Assembly: GCA_947071285.1 (NCBI GenBank)
Contig: CAMTFK010000007.1
Location: 1-44,201, forward strand
From: an uncultured Bacteroides sp.
GTDB taxonomy: Bacteria > Bacteroidota > Bacteroidia > Bacteroidales > Bacteroidaceae
Length of the DNA: 44,201 nt
Direction: 5' to 3'
The position numbers were made by a program, and so were the translations under genes. The stretch's first letter is position 1, and each line of letters opens with the position of its first letter. Positions 32,930 through 40,456 of this stretch are shown piece after piece. Below the pieces are notes generated by a model that had not been told where the DNA came from, made no database searches, and saw only the letters and a list, made by a program, of their open reading frames with translations.

Positions 32930-35434
32930 TTACTTTTTCTGCATCTTGTCCATTAACACCTTCATCCAGTAACCGCCTATCACGGAACGGGCTTTGAAGC
33001 CTACCCAGGTTCCTGTATCGGTGTAATGCCAGTCGTTCATCGGAACGCGGGATATGGTTTCGTCGGCATACTTGTACACGGGTTCAATGAACTTTTCAAA
33101 TGTGGCCTGGTCGGAAGACATGGTGGCGGTCCACATGATCCAGTCGGATTTGGTGTAAGTCTGGCGGTTGTCCAAGGGCAGGCCGTAGGTGTTCTGTTTG
33201 GTCAGATAGAACTTGATTTCTTTTTCTGCAATGCCGGGGAACAGGTTCAATCCCCACATTTTATCCCATACCATGTTGTACTTCTGGCTCCAGGTATTCT
33301 CACGGTCGAAAGCCAGACGGTAATGGTCGCCCTCACGTGCCATTTCTTCCCATTTCACAGCCATCTTCTTGGCGGTGGCTGCATATTGGTCGGCAACCTC
33401 ATTCATCCCCAGCATGCGTGCCATTTCGCTATAAGCGGCAACTCCCATGATGGCTTTGATGGATAGGTTGGCATTGTGTGCCCAGTGTCCGGCAAAGTCA
33501 TCCGTGCACAACTGGTTTTCAGGGTCCTGACCGTATTCTGCAAGATAGTTAGTCCAGATTGTCAGCAAATCCCAGTATTTCTTGGCATAGTTGGCATTGC
33601 CTTCCGCCTTTGCAATGGCAGCGGTCAGGATCACCATGTTGCCACCTTCTTCAACCGGCATGTCGCCGCCGTAAACTTGTCCGTTGGCTTTGGGGTATGT
33701 GCCCAGATCGTGAGCCGGGAACGGCTTATTCCAACGTCCGCTGGCACTGTATTCAAAGATACTGGTCATCATTGCTTTCTGCAAATCCGGGTTGTATACA
33801 AGGAACAGGGGAGCGGATGGATAAGTCAGGTCAACGGTGTTGATGCATCCGTTACTGTTGTTTTCCTTGGAGAAGAACAGCAGATTGCCTTTTTCGTCCT
33901 TAAACAGTTTGTGGGCTGCAATCACCTGGCGATAGGCCAGTGCACAGATTTCGGCATACTTACGTCCTCCGGCCTGTTCGGCATCGTTCATAATCATGGC
34001 GTCATAAGCACGGCAACGCTCCATCACATTCTCATAATTATCTTTTGCACGTTCGAATGCGTCGAAGATGCTGACTTTACCGTCGTGTTTCCAGTAAGCC
34101 ATGCGACGCTGGTACATATATTCGATGGAGTAGATGTCGTCATACCCCACCATCATAAAGCCCGATTGGCCTTCTGATGAAACCTTGCCCAGATTGTCAA
34201 CGTATGCCATTGCAGGTATCTGCTGCGCATTGCGGGCTATCACTTCTGCCTGACCGGGAAGCAACTTTCCGGTAGATGCAAATGAAGATTTCATGTCGTT
34301 GTAATCGCCCAGGCTGACGGCGGTTGACGCACTGATGTTTCCTGCAATATAGGCGTAGCCCCAATCAATACAAATCAGGTCTCCTGTTTTGGCAGTGACG
34401 GGTTGGTTGATGGTTCCTGCCTGTACATAATTCAGGCCATTGCGGCGGATAATCTTAGAAACCGTGGGTTGTGTCAGCTCATTGACTGCCAGTTGCGGGG
34501 TGGTTTCTATATATACTTGCACGTCGTGCTGTTTCTTGTCGGTGGCACGTGCCTGATAGGAGATGTAATTGACCGGAGTAGAAATCAGGTCCAGGTCATC
34601 GAGCATCAACGGAGCCGTAAATACGACATCCAGTTCCACCGGTCCGCAAGTGAATGTATAATAAGTTTGGGTCGGCAATACGGATACGGATTTTTGCACT
34701 GCCAGATTCTCGAAAGCGAGGCTTTTGCTGTTCGGAATATATAGTCCGAAATCTACATAAGCGCCTCCTGTGGTATTGTGGCAATGTGCTGCAATTACAT
34801 TCTTTCCTTTCCGGAGTTTCTTTTTGGCATCGGCGGTCAATTCCAATAGCACATTGTCTCTCCAGCAATATTCGGTTGAAACCAAGCGTTCTCCGTTCAG
34901 GTAAAGCTCGAATACATCATCATGGGAGTATTTCAGGTAAACGGCATTGTTGCTCAGGTCGTCGTTTAAGTTGAACTCACGGCGCACCCAGATGTCCTTT
35001 TGGGTGGTCCAGGGAGTACCGACAGGTGATCTGTCGGAAGTGCCAAAGGCTGCTTTCCCTGTTTTCCAGTCTGCCGGGGCGTATTCGATGCTTGTCCAGT
35101 TGCCTGTTGGCTGCTGGAAAGTATAGGATGCTTCCCAAGCTTCATTGTCGGCCATAGGAAGCAATACTTCCAATGTTTGTTTGCCCATGAAGCGATATAC
35201 TTTTCCATCTACGCGGACTGCTCCGAAAAGCGGATGCTCGGTTCCGGTCCAGTGGGTGGTGGGCCCTTCGTTCAGTTTGTCGTAGGGCGACCAGATGGAA
35301 AGATAAGGGTCGGAAGTAATCAATGGCACCGAGGGTGCACGGAGTTCCGTCTTTTGTACAGGTGTGAAGAAATCGGCTGCCTGTGACTGGCAAAACAGGC
35401 CGATTGCCAATATCGTTGTAAATAAGCTCTTCAT
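32930..35434 (-). CDS. DUF4965/DUF1793-type secreted protein (glutaminase-A-like) with jelly-roll insert
   Basis: This 834-residue secreted protein has a signal peptide (MKSLFTTILAIGLFCQSQA). Domain order by eye is: DUF4964 (about 25-80, ITSDPYLSIWSPYDKL); a beta-galactosidase-like jelly-roll insert (about 100-235, VRREFNL, DDVFELYLNGERLV, GKNVIAAHCHN); DUF5127 (about 255-480); DUF4965 (about 485-650, with NSNGCINTVDLTYPSAP); and DUF1793 (about 655-830), an (alpha/alpha)6-type region (HWAHNANLSIKAIMGV). Fungal homologs are named glutaminase A. In Bacteroides these proteins occur in glycan loci and may be uncharacterised glycoside hydrolases, which the all-helical barrel suggests. It lies between GH125 and GH97 in the operon, downstream of a 31-bp inverted repeat. 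Confidence 0.8.
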   Translation of the reverse strand: MKSLFTTILAIGLFCQSQAADFFTPVQKTELRAPSVPLITSDPYLSIWSPYDKLNEGPTTHWTGTEHPLFGAVRVDGKVYRFMGKQTLEVLLPMADNEAWEASYTFQQPTGNWTSIEYAPADWKTGKAAFGTSDRSPVGTPWTTQKDIWVRREFNLNDDLSNNAVYLKYSHDDVFELYLNGERLVSTEYCWRDNVLLELTADAKKKLRKGKNVIAAHCHNTTGGAYVDFGLYIPNSKSLAFENLAVQKSVSVLPTQTYYTFTCGPVELDVVFTAPLMLDDLDLISTPVNYISYQARATDKKQHDVQVYIETTPQLAVNELTQPTVSKIIRRNGLNYVQAGTINQPVTAKTGDLICIDWGYAYIAGNISASTAVSLGDYNDMKSSFASTGKLLPGQAEVIARNAQQIPAMAYVDNLGKVSSEGQSGFMMVGYDDIYSIEYMYQRRMAYWKHDGKVSIFDAFERAKDNYENVMERCRAYDAMIMNDAEQAGGRKYAEICALAYRQVIAAHKLFKDEKGNLLFFSKENNSNGCINTVDLTYPSAPLFLVYNPDLQKAMMTSIFEYSASGRWNKPFPAHDLGTYPKANGQVYGGDMPVEEGGNMVILTAAIAKAEGNANYAKKYWDLLTIWTNYLAEYGQDPENQLCTDDFAGHWAHNANLSIKAIMGVAAYSEMARMLGMNEVADQYAATAKKMAVKWEEMAREGDHYRLAFDRENTWSQKYNMVWDKMWGLNLFPGIAEKEIKFYLTKQNTYGLPLDNRQTYTKSDWIMWTATMSSDQATFEKFIEPVYKYADETISRVPMNDWHYTDTGTWVGFKARSVIGGYWMKVLMDKMQKK

Positions 35435-35514
35435 TATGCTTGTTCTTAAAGTTTTAAGTTATTAATGAGAATCAGGAGTTAAAATTAACTCATTATTGTA
35501 GCGGTTATGAATCA

Positions 35515-35597
35515 GTTACGAGCTACGGGCTACAAGCTACAAGTGCCTTTCGGAACATAGCGCAGCCACTTGTAGCTTGTAGCCTGTAGCTCGTAAC
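35515..35597. repeat. 31-bp inverted repeat built of GCTAC heptamers
   Basis: The left arm (35515-35545) and right arm (35567-35597) are 31 nt long and inversely complementary except for one G-U pair; the spacer is 21 nt. Each arm is itself a tandem of near-identical heptamers (GAGCTAC, GGGCTAC, AAGCTAC). It lies between GH125 and the DUF4965-type gene inside the minus-strand operon and could act as a partial terminator or RNA stabiliser. Similar GTAGCTTGTAGC hairpins are recalled from other Bacteroides intergenic regions. Confidence 0.9.
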
Positions 35598-35624
35598 TTT
35601 ATTCCTTTCTGCACCGTTTCGTTG

Positions 35625-37088
35625 TCAGATACTGTTCAGTAAGTCCAGTTTTCCTTCATTCACCAACTTCAGTATCAATTCTCCGAAGAGTGTGTTCTGC
35701 CATGCAAACCAAGCACGGGTGAAGTTGGCAGGGTCGTCTTTATGGAAAGATTCGTGCATGAATCCGGTGCCTGCATCCGTAGCCAGCAGCATCCGGATGC
35801 ATTCCTTAATTTCCTGGTCATCCTGACTGGTGAAAGCCTTCATCATAATGCTCATGGGCCATACCATATCATATCCAATGTGTGGTCCGCCTATTCCTTC
35901 ACCGGCTTTGCCTTTGAAGAAGTACGGGTTGTCCAGACTCCATACAAAGCGGCGGGTGTTCTGGTAGATAGGGTCATTAGCGTCTACATCCCCCAGATAG
36001 GGCATGGCAAGAAGGCTGGGCACATTGGCATCGTCCATCAGCATATGGTTGCCGAAACCATCTACCTCAAAGGCGTAGATAGTGCCGTATTTCGGGTGGT
36101 TGTAAGTGGCGTACTTCTGTAAAGCAACCTCTACCTCGTTGGCCAGAGCGGTACATTCCTGTGCCAGGGAAGTGTTCTGATTGACTGCTGAAAGTATTTC
36201 CGCAGCTTTCCGTAAAGAGGATACGGCAAAGAAGTTGGACGGAACCAGATATTGGAACGTAGTGGCGTCGTCCGAAGGGCGGAAGCATGAAACAATGAGC
36301 CCCACCGGATTGACGGGAGCACCCAGACCATCGTTGTTCAGAGTGTCGAGCGCGCGTTCCGTCTGACGTTGGAATTTATAAGGACCGACGCCGTCTTTGC
36401 GTTGTTGCTCTTTGAATGTTTTGAGTATGTTTGTAATAGCTTGGAGCCATGCCTCATCGAAAACGCTGGTATCTCCTGTTTCTTTCCAGTATTGATAAGC
36501 CAGGCGGAGAGGATAGCAAAGGGAGTCAATCTCCCATTTCCGTTCGTGCAGTTCGGGTTTCATGTCTGTCAGGTCGGACATCCAGTGACCGCCTGTGGGA
36601 CCATCATTGTATGCATTGGCATAAGGGTCGATGTTGATGCACATGAACTGGCGGCGAATGACACCTTCCAGCATCTTCTTCAGTTCAGGGTCTTTGTGCG
36701 CCAGTTGCACATACGGCCAGACTTGTGCGCCGGAGTCGCGTAACCACATGGCATGGATATCACCGGTATAGACAAATGTATCGGGTTTCCCGTTCAGGAG
36801 GCGATAGTGCACGGTGGTATCCAGCGTGTTCGGGAAACAGTTCTCGAACATCCATGCCAGTTTCTGGTTGGTCAGTAACTTCTTTACCCGCAGGATTTCG
36901 GCTTCTACGGCTTTGGAAACGTAGAGCCTGTCTTTTACGGCAGGACGGTTGGTCTTATAAGCAGCAGCTATCTGAGCATGGTTCACAACTGTGGTGTTGT
37001 CCTGTTTCAGGGCTGGTTCCATTGCTTTGGCACTATTGTGCATGCAAAATAAGGCTATGGCGCATAGGCCGATATTTCTTTTCTTCAT
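35625..37088 (-). CDS. Secreted GH125 exo-alpha-1,6-mannosidase
   Basis: This 487-residue enzyme has a signal peptide (MKKRNIGLCAIALFCMHNSAKA) and an (alpha/alpha)6 barrel of family GH125 (formerly DUF1237). GH125 releases mannose from non-reducing alpha-1,6-mannosides with inversion. Family motifs are TGDIHAMWLRDSGAQVWPY (Asp110, Asp118), YNDGPTGGHWMSD, KWEIDSLCYPLRLAYQYW and the C-terminal MHESFHKDDPANFTRAWFAW, with Glu446 as a candidate base. Its gene starts 21 bp after the GH76 lipoprotein gene, so they are co-transcribed. GH76 makes internal cuts and GH125 trims the products, a standard pairing in Bacteroides alpha-mannan loci. Confidence 0.94.
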   Translation of the reverse strand: MKKRNIGLCAIALFCMHNSAKAMEPALKQDNTTVVNHAQIAAAYKTNRPAVKDRLYVSKAVEAEILRVKKLLTNQKLAWMFENCFPNTLDTTVHYRLLNGKPDTFVYTGDIHAMWLRDSGAQVWPYVQLAHKDPELKKMLEGVIRRQFMCINIDPYANAYNDGPTGGHWMSDLTDMKPELHERKWEIDSLCYPLRLAYQYWKETGDTSVFDEAWLQAITNILKTFKEQQRKDGVGPYKFQRQTERALDTLNNDGLGAPVNPVGLIVSCFRPSDDATTFQYLVPSNFFAVSSLRKAAEILSAVNQNTSLAQECTALANEVEVALQKYATYNHPKYGTIYAFEVDGFGNHMLMDDANVPSLLAMPYLGDVDANDPIYQNTRRFVWSLDNPYFFKGKAGEGIGGPHIGYDMVWPMSIMMKAFTSQDDQEIKECIRMLLATDAGTGFMHESFHKDDPANFTRAWFAWQNTLFGELILKLVNEGKLDLLNSI

Positions 37089-37109
37089 ATGGTGGGTATT
37101 AATATTTTC

Positions 37110-38312
37110 TTATTTGATATTTGCAAGGCGGGCATACATTTCAACCATAGCGGCCTGCGTCAGCAACCATTTCCGGTTGTCGTGGGTGTTTCCGCTGAGG
37201 TCTGCATTGAACAGGCCTTTCTCATCCCGTGCGTGTTCCCAGGCGTAGTCCAGACTTTGGTTGAAAGAGTTCAGGTAGGTTTTGTTCCGGTCTGCCTGAT
37301 ACAGTTCGATGAAGCCTCTCAGCATGACTGCGGTGAACCAGATATCACCTTTCTTCAATAGTTTGAAAGGTTCACCCTGCTCGGGGGTATAGTCCATGAA
37401 GAAATAGTTGTGGCAGGCTTGGGCGATGTTCTGGGCATCAACGAGGTAGTTTTTATCGCCGGTTAACTGGTAAAGGAGTGCTGCCGACTGCATCATCTGT
37501 CCGCTATTGTAGGCGAATTTGGCTTTGCCTATCTTTCCGCTTAGGGAGATATTGTCGAAATAGAGATAGTCGGTGGAGTCTTGCAAGGTTGCTTTGGTCC
37601 ATTCGTAAAGGAGCTGTCCCTTAGTGAAGTATGCGCTGTCTTTGGTGGCTTCGAAGAGTTTCAGTGCAAGGACTGAACCGGGGGCGTTTGAGCAAGTGTT
37701 CTTGGAGCCTTTCTTTTGTTCGCACCAATAAATGCCGCCTCCCAGATTGTCATCCGTACCGCTTTCTATAAACTTCCAGATGAGTTCCGCTTTCTGGAGA
37801 TATTTTGCTTCCCGGGTGAGCAAGTAAATATCAGTAAAGTCAATGCCCAGCCAGACATTATCGTCATAGAAACGGTCGGATTGCGGTGCACTGTTGATAT
37901 ATGAAGCGTATGCCTCGGGAGTTCTGCGGGTATCGTAATATTCTTCCAGCCCTACCAACACTCTATTGTCGAGCAATGACTTGTAGTCTGCATCACCTGT
38001 AGCGGCGAATAGAGCATTTACGGCTGAGAAAGTCCCGGAATAGGGCCATAGATAAGAATACTGGTTGGGTATATTCTTTTGTTCTTCGGACGCCAGATAG
38101 GTCGCCGTGTAGTCGCCTATGTTTGAAGGGTAATTCTCACGCAACAGATATGTGCCGGAGGCTTCATAATTCTGGTATAAGGAATCTAATGTTTGTTTGG
38201 CTCGTGTCAGGGCGGGTTCATTGCCTACGGCAATTTGTTTTTGCGTATCACAACCTGTGATTGCCAGTACGCAAATCAATAGACTGAAAAGTGCTTGTCT
38301 TGAATTCATCAT
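37110..38312 (-). CDS. GH76-like lipoprotein endo-alpha-mannanase
   Basis: I chose the start at 38312 (MMNSRQALFSLLICVLAITGC), since it gives a lipobox with lipidated Cys21; the frame is open to 38435 but that stretch carries the promoter. The 400-residue protein has an (alpha/alpha)6 GH76 fold with the aspartate pair Asp150-Asp151 in FYDDNVWLGIDF. Further family motifs are LGGGIYWCEQKK, NTCSNAPGSVLALKLF and YNSGQMMQSAALLYQL. Lipidation suggests outer-membrane attachment, possibly surface-exposed, so it would make the first cuts in mannan. It leads the GH76-GH125-DUF4965-GH97 operon. It is not a close copy of the GH76 gene at 29699-30928. Confidence 0.88.
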   Translation of the reverse strand: MMNSRQALFSLLICVLAITGCDTQKQIAVGNEPALTRAKQTLDSLYQNYEASGTYLLRENYPSNIGDYTATYLASEEQKNIPNQYSYLWPYSGTFSAVNALFAATGDADYKSLLDNRVLVGLEEYYDTRRTPEAYASYINSAPQSDRFYDDNVWLGIDFTDIYLLTREAKYLQKAELIWKFIESGTDDNLGGGIYWCEQKKGSKNTCSNAPGSVLALKLFEATKDSAYFTKGQLLYEWTKATLQDSTDYLYFDNISLSGKIGKAKFAYNSGQMMQSAALLYQLTGDKNYLVDAQNIAQACHNYFFMDYTPEQGEPFKLLKKGDIWFTAVMLRGFIELYQADRNKTYLNSFNQSLDYAWEHARDEKGLFNADLSGNTHDNRKWLLTQAAMVEMYARLANIK

Positions 38313-38351
38313 TCTTAATTTTAGATTGTTAAAGGTATGTTTTTCTGTATG

Positions 38352-38399
38352 CAAAATTATGCGCAAATGGATAAAGGGATATACGCTTTCACGACATAA
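38352..38399 (-). promoter_or_regulatory. Promoter of the minus-strand CAZyme operon with shared HTCS operator
   Basis: On the minus strand: TTATGTCG (38399-38392), seven bases, GTATAT (38384-38379), nineteen bases, then TAATTTTG (38359-38352) as the -7 element. Spacing and conserved blocks are identical to the GH38 promoter at 25799-25846. The start site would be near 38346, giving a leader of about 34 nt. Confidence 0.75.
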
Positions 38400-38407
38400 A
38401 TGTATCC

Positions 38408-38434
38408 ATGTCACGAATTGACATATATATGTCA
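38408..38434. promoter_or_regulatory. Palindrome with repeated ATGTCA/TGACAT half-sites
   Basis: TGACATATATATGTCA (38419-38434) is a perfect 16-bp palindrome, and another ATGTCA lies at 38408-38413. The cluster sits just upstream of the shared operator, 62-88 bp before the predicted start site of the GH76 operon. It is a candidate binding site for a second regulator, or an extension of the HTCS site (compare ATGTC in the core octamer). Confidence 0.55.
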
Positions 38435-38523
38435 CAAAAGTATATAAGCTTATCAGCTTGGATACAGCCGGAGTTGTGGCTGTTTCTTGTGTGCCGATGG
38501 TAAAACTTCTTCTGAACTAAAGT

Positions 38524-38691
38524 ATGTTAAGAGGACATTCTTCGTATTATCCCGATTTTCCGGTAACCTTTGTCGAGAATCAGTTGTGCATCCTGAAGAC
38601 AAGTAAGAAATATCCTGATTTGAGGAAAGGGGATTTGATTGAAACCGTCAACGGGCAATCTGCCACAAGGAGTGAAAGGTATTGTTTTTGA
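38524..38691 (+). pseudogene. Remnant of a PDZ-like protease gene (possibly S41 type)
   Basis: A 55-codon frame on plus reads like the middle of a protein: FPVTFVENQLCILKTSKKYP and RKGDLIETVNGQS, the latter resembling the PDZ-domain pattern (GD-I-x-x-VNG). It has no promoter-proximal start and breaks off into stops after SERYCF. A further open stretch in another frame (38701-38829) overlaps the 3' end of the convergent protease gene. I read it as a decayed fragment of a C-terminal-processing-type peptidase. The family call is tentative. Confidence 0.45.
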
Positions 38692-38766
38692 TATGATGAG
38701 GTTATCCTTCGGTACCGGCACTATCCATACTTTCTAATCTGGCCGATTCGACAATGTCTGCCGATG

Positions 38767-39756
38767 TCATCGACCGCCCTTACTTTTACTATCATGCAGC
38801 GAGTTCGGGCGGAGGTATAGGTATAGGTTGACATAATCCACTACCATATCGTATTTTTCCAATATCCTGTTGCCTATGATGCCGATGTAGAAATCGCTGC
38901 CGGACAGGGCACCGCTTTTGTCGTAGGAGAAATGGATGTCTATATCAGGCAGCTTATCTTTTCCTATCTGTACGCTTTCGGAACGGATGATACCGCCTTG
39001 GGATTCACCGGACAGCCCTACGGCTGCCCAAGGGTGTGTACCTTCCAGTTTAGTTAATCCTTTCTCGTTGGCGGTTTGTGTTGTAAGTGAGATTGTATGT
39101 GCAGAGCCGGTGTCCAACAGGAAGTCTCCACTGATTGTTTTCTTGCCTATCTTTATTTTCAAGGGAATAGTAGTTTGAACTATATGCTCTTTCATCTTGA
39201 TACGTGTCCATGACTTATCGAATGAAAGTTGAGGCTCTCCGGGGTAGAGTTTGAATGTCTGCTTGTCATAGTAAACTTCGAATGTTAGTTGTTGTCCGGG
39301 TTCGAAGCCGACGAGAACATTGCTGCTCAATAGGTTTTGATATACTTTATAGTTGGGTTCTTCGAAAGTATAGTCTCCCGTATGGCAACGGATGCGCTCA
39401 AAAGCCCTTTTCATTTTGGTTTCACCAGTTCCTGCACCACCGCCGTCACTGGGAACCTCCAGCCCTCTCTTAGCAAGTTCTTCTTTTACTTTTTCGGTAT
39501 GTTCACCAAATAAGCCTTCTTGCAACTTCTTTTTGTTAAGTGTATGATTACTGACAAAAGCACTATCGAGGGAAAGTTCATATGCGCCAGTATCCAGACA
39601 GAAAGTGGCTTGTAAAGTATCATTGATGATACCTTTGGCTATGATATGAAATTTGTCGTAAGAGAAGGGATGACTCTGAGGAGCGTCATTGCTTTGTGCC
39701 TGGGCACAGATACTTCCGATGAAGAGAAGCATAATGAAGACGAAGTGCTTTTTCAT
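38767..39756 (-). CDS. Secreted retropepsin-like aspartyl protease family protein
   Basis: This 329-residue protein has a signal peptide (MKKHFVFIMLLFIGSICAQA). It has two retropepsin-type active-site motifs, LDTGA at Asp55 and LLDTGS at Asp215, each followed by a beta-rich half: GIINDTLQATFCLDTG and IGKKTISGDFLLDTG. Each half also has a hydrophobic glycine motif (VLVGFEPG and IGIIGNRIL). This is a two-lobed bacterial aspartyl-protease-like protein, common in Bacteroides as an exported hypothetical. Substrates are unknown. A -7 element (TATATTTG, 39786-39779) lies just upstream, so it is transcribed on its own. A decayed PDZ-type fragment lies at its 3' end. Many relatives carry a PDZ domain; this one does not. 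Confidence 0.8.
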   Translation of the reverse strand: MKKHFVFIMLLFIGSICAQAQSNDAPQSHPFSYDKFHIIAKGIINDTLQATFCLDTGAYELSLDSAFVSNHTLNKKKLQEGLFGEHTEKVKEELAKRGLEVPSDGGGAGTGETKMKRAFERIRCHTGDYTFEEPNYKVYQNLLSSNVLVGFEPGQQLTFEVYYDKQTFKLYPGEPQLSFDKSWTRIKMKEHIVQTTIPLKIKIGKKTISGDFLLDTGSAHTISLTTQTANEKGLTKLEGTHPWAAVGLSGESQGGIIRSESVQIGKDKLPDIDIHFSYDKSGALSGSDFYIGIIGNRILEKYDMVVDYVNLYLYLRPNSLHDSKSKGGR

Positions 39757-39778
39757 GTTTTCTGAGTATTGGTCTCTG

Positions 39779-39786
39779 CAAATATA
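39779..39786 (-). promoter_or_regulatory. -7 element for the aspartyl protease gene
   Basis: Minus-strand TATATTTG fits TAnnTTTG and lies 23 bp before the start codon. No -33 TTTG is seen at standard spacing. Confidence 0.5.
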
Positions 39787-40003
39787 TCATTTATATGTAT
39801 AGGTTGACCTACTGATCCTTGAAAAAGAAAGGGATAAATTAAATCGTTTTGCTTCCAGATATCAATTTGATGGTTTATTGCTTTTTTGTTGACATAAAGA
39901 TTGAATTTCTAAGATTGCGCTAACGTGGCATTGGAATGAATTACTGCTTTTAGCACGATTCATCATCTCTTTTCGGGAGGTAAACTATCTTTTTGCCTGT
40001 AAC

Positions 40004-40080
40004 ACACCATCTGTTTACCTTGAACGGATGGTCTTTTCAGACAAAACAGATGATGTATTCAGGTAAAATACACCATCTGT
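40004..40080. repeat. Alternating CATCTGTTT / AAACAGATG inverted repeats
   Basis: ACACCATCTGTTT (40004-40016), GAACGGATGGT (40022-40032), AAACAGATGATGT (40044-40056) and ACACCATCTGT (40070-40080) alternate in orientation. Any neighbouring pair can form a hairpin, and the arms differ by only one or two bases. It lies in the 700-bp gene-free gap between the protease and lgt genes. Confidence 0.75.
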
Positions 40081-40175
40081 TTTTCGGTAGGGCTACACCT
40101 TTTGCCCTAAAGGGTGTAGCTATTTCCCTGAAAGGGTTATACTATGTGGATGAAAGGGTGTAGCTTTACCGAAAA
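40080..40175. repeat. Inverted repeats of the GCTACACC / GGTGTAGC type with alternative pairings
   Basis: TTTTTCGGTA and GCTACACCTTTT (40080-40103) can pair locally with AAAGGGTGTAGC (40109-40120). They can also pair with the distal AAAGGGTGTAGC plus TACCGAAAA (40153-40175), which closes an outer stem. The two pairings are mutually exclusive. No gene is supported between 39757 and 40456. Confidence 0.75.
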
Positions 40176-40406
40176 CATGCTTTATTTTCTTCTGATTGAA
40201 TGAATGGTTCGATACTATATCAATCTACCTTTTGTCAGTGTTTCGCCCTATATCGGGCTTTAAAACACGGAAAGGGGACAAATCTTTCCCTCATGTTTTT
40301 CTATAAGGGCTTTTGCCTCCTTTCTGCATTTCTGCTAAATGAAATCCTTGCGTTTTTCTTCTTCTGCTTGCCTTTAGGGTAGAAAGAAGAGACTCTCGGG
40401 CGATGG

Positions 40407-40433
40407 GATTATCAGATTGTCAATCTGATAATC
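40407..40433 (-). terminator. Perfect palindrome downstream of the lgt pair
   Basis: GATTATCAGATTG (40407-40419) and CAATCTGATAATC (40421-40433) are perfect 13-bp arms around one base, 24 bp beyond the stop codon of the last lgt gene. A T-rich stretch follows only on plus. It is the probable end of the minus-strand operon. Confidence 0.6.
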
Positions 40434-40456
40434 TCGTTTCTTTTGAAAGAATATCT

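Noticed and set aside
38313..38435. Upstream extension of the GH76 lipoprotein frame to 38435
   Set aside because: This stretch carries the -7 element and the shared operator, and the Met at 38312 gives a proper lipobox.
38527..38721. 64-codon minus-strand frame opposite the PDZ-like remnant
   Set aside because: The plus strand shows the protein-like pattern (GDLIETVNG); the minus frame is a shadow.
40200..40382. 60-codon plus-strand frame in the protease-lgt gap
   Set aside because: It has no promoter, no ribosome-site context and low-complexity Phe/Leu content. It is not supported as a gene.
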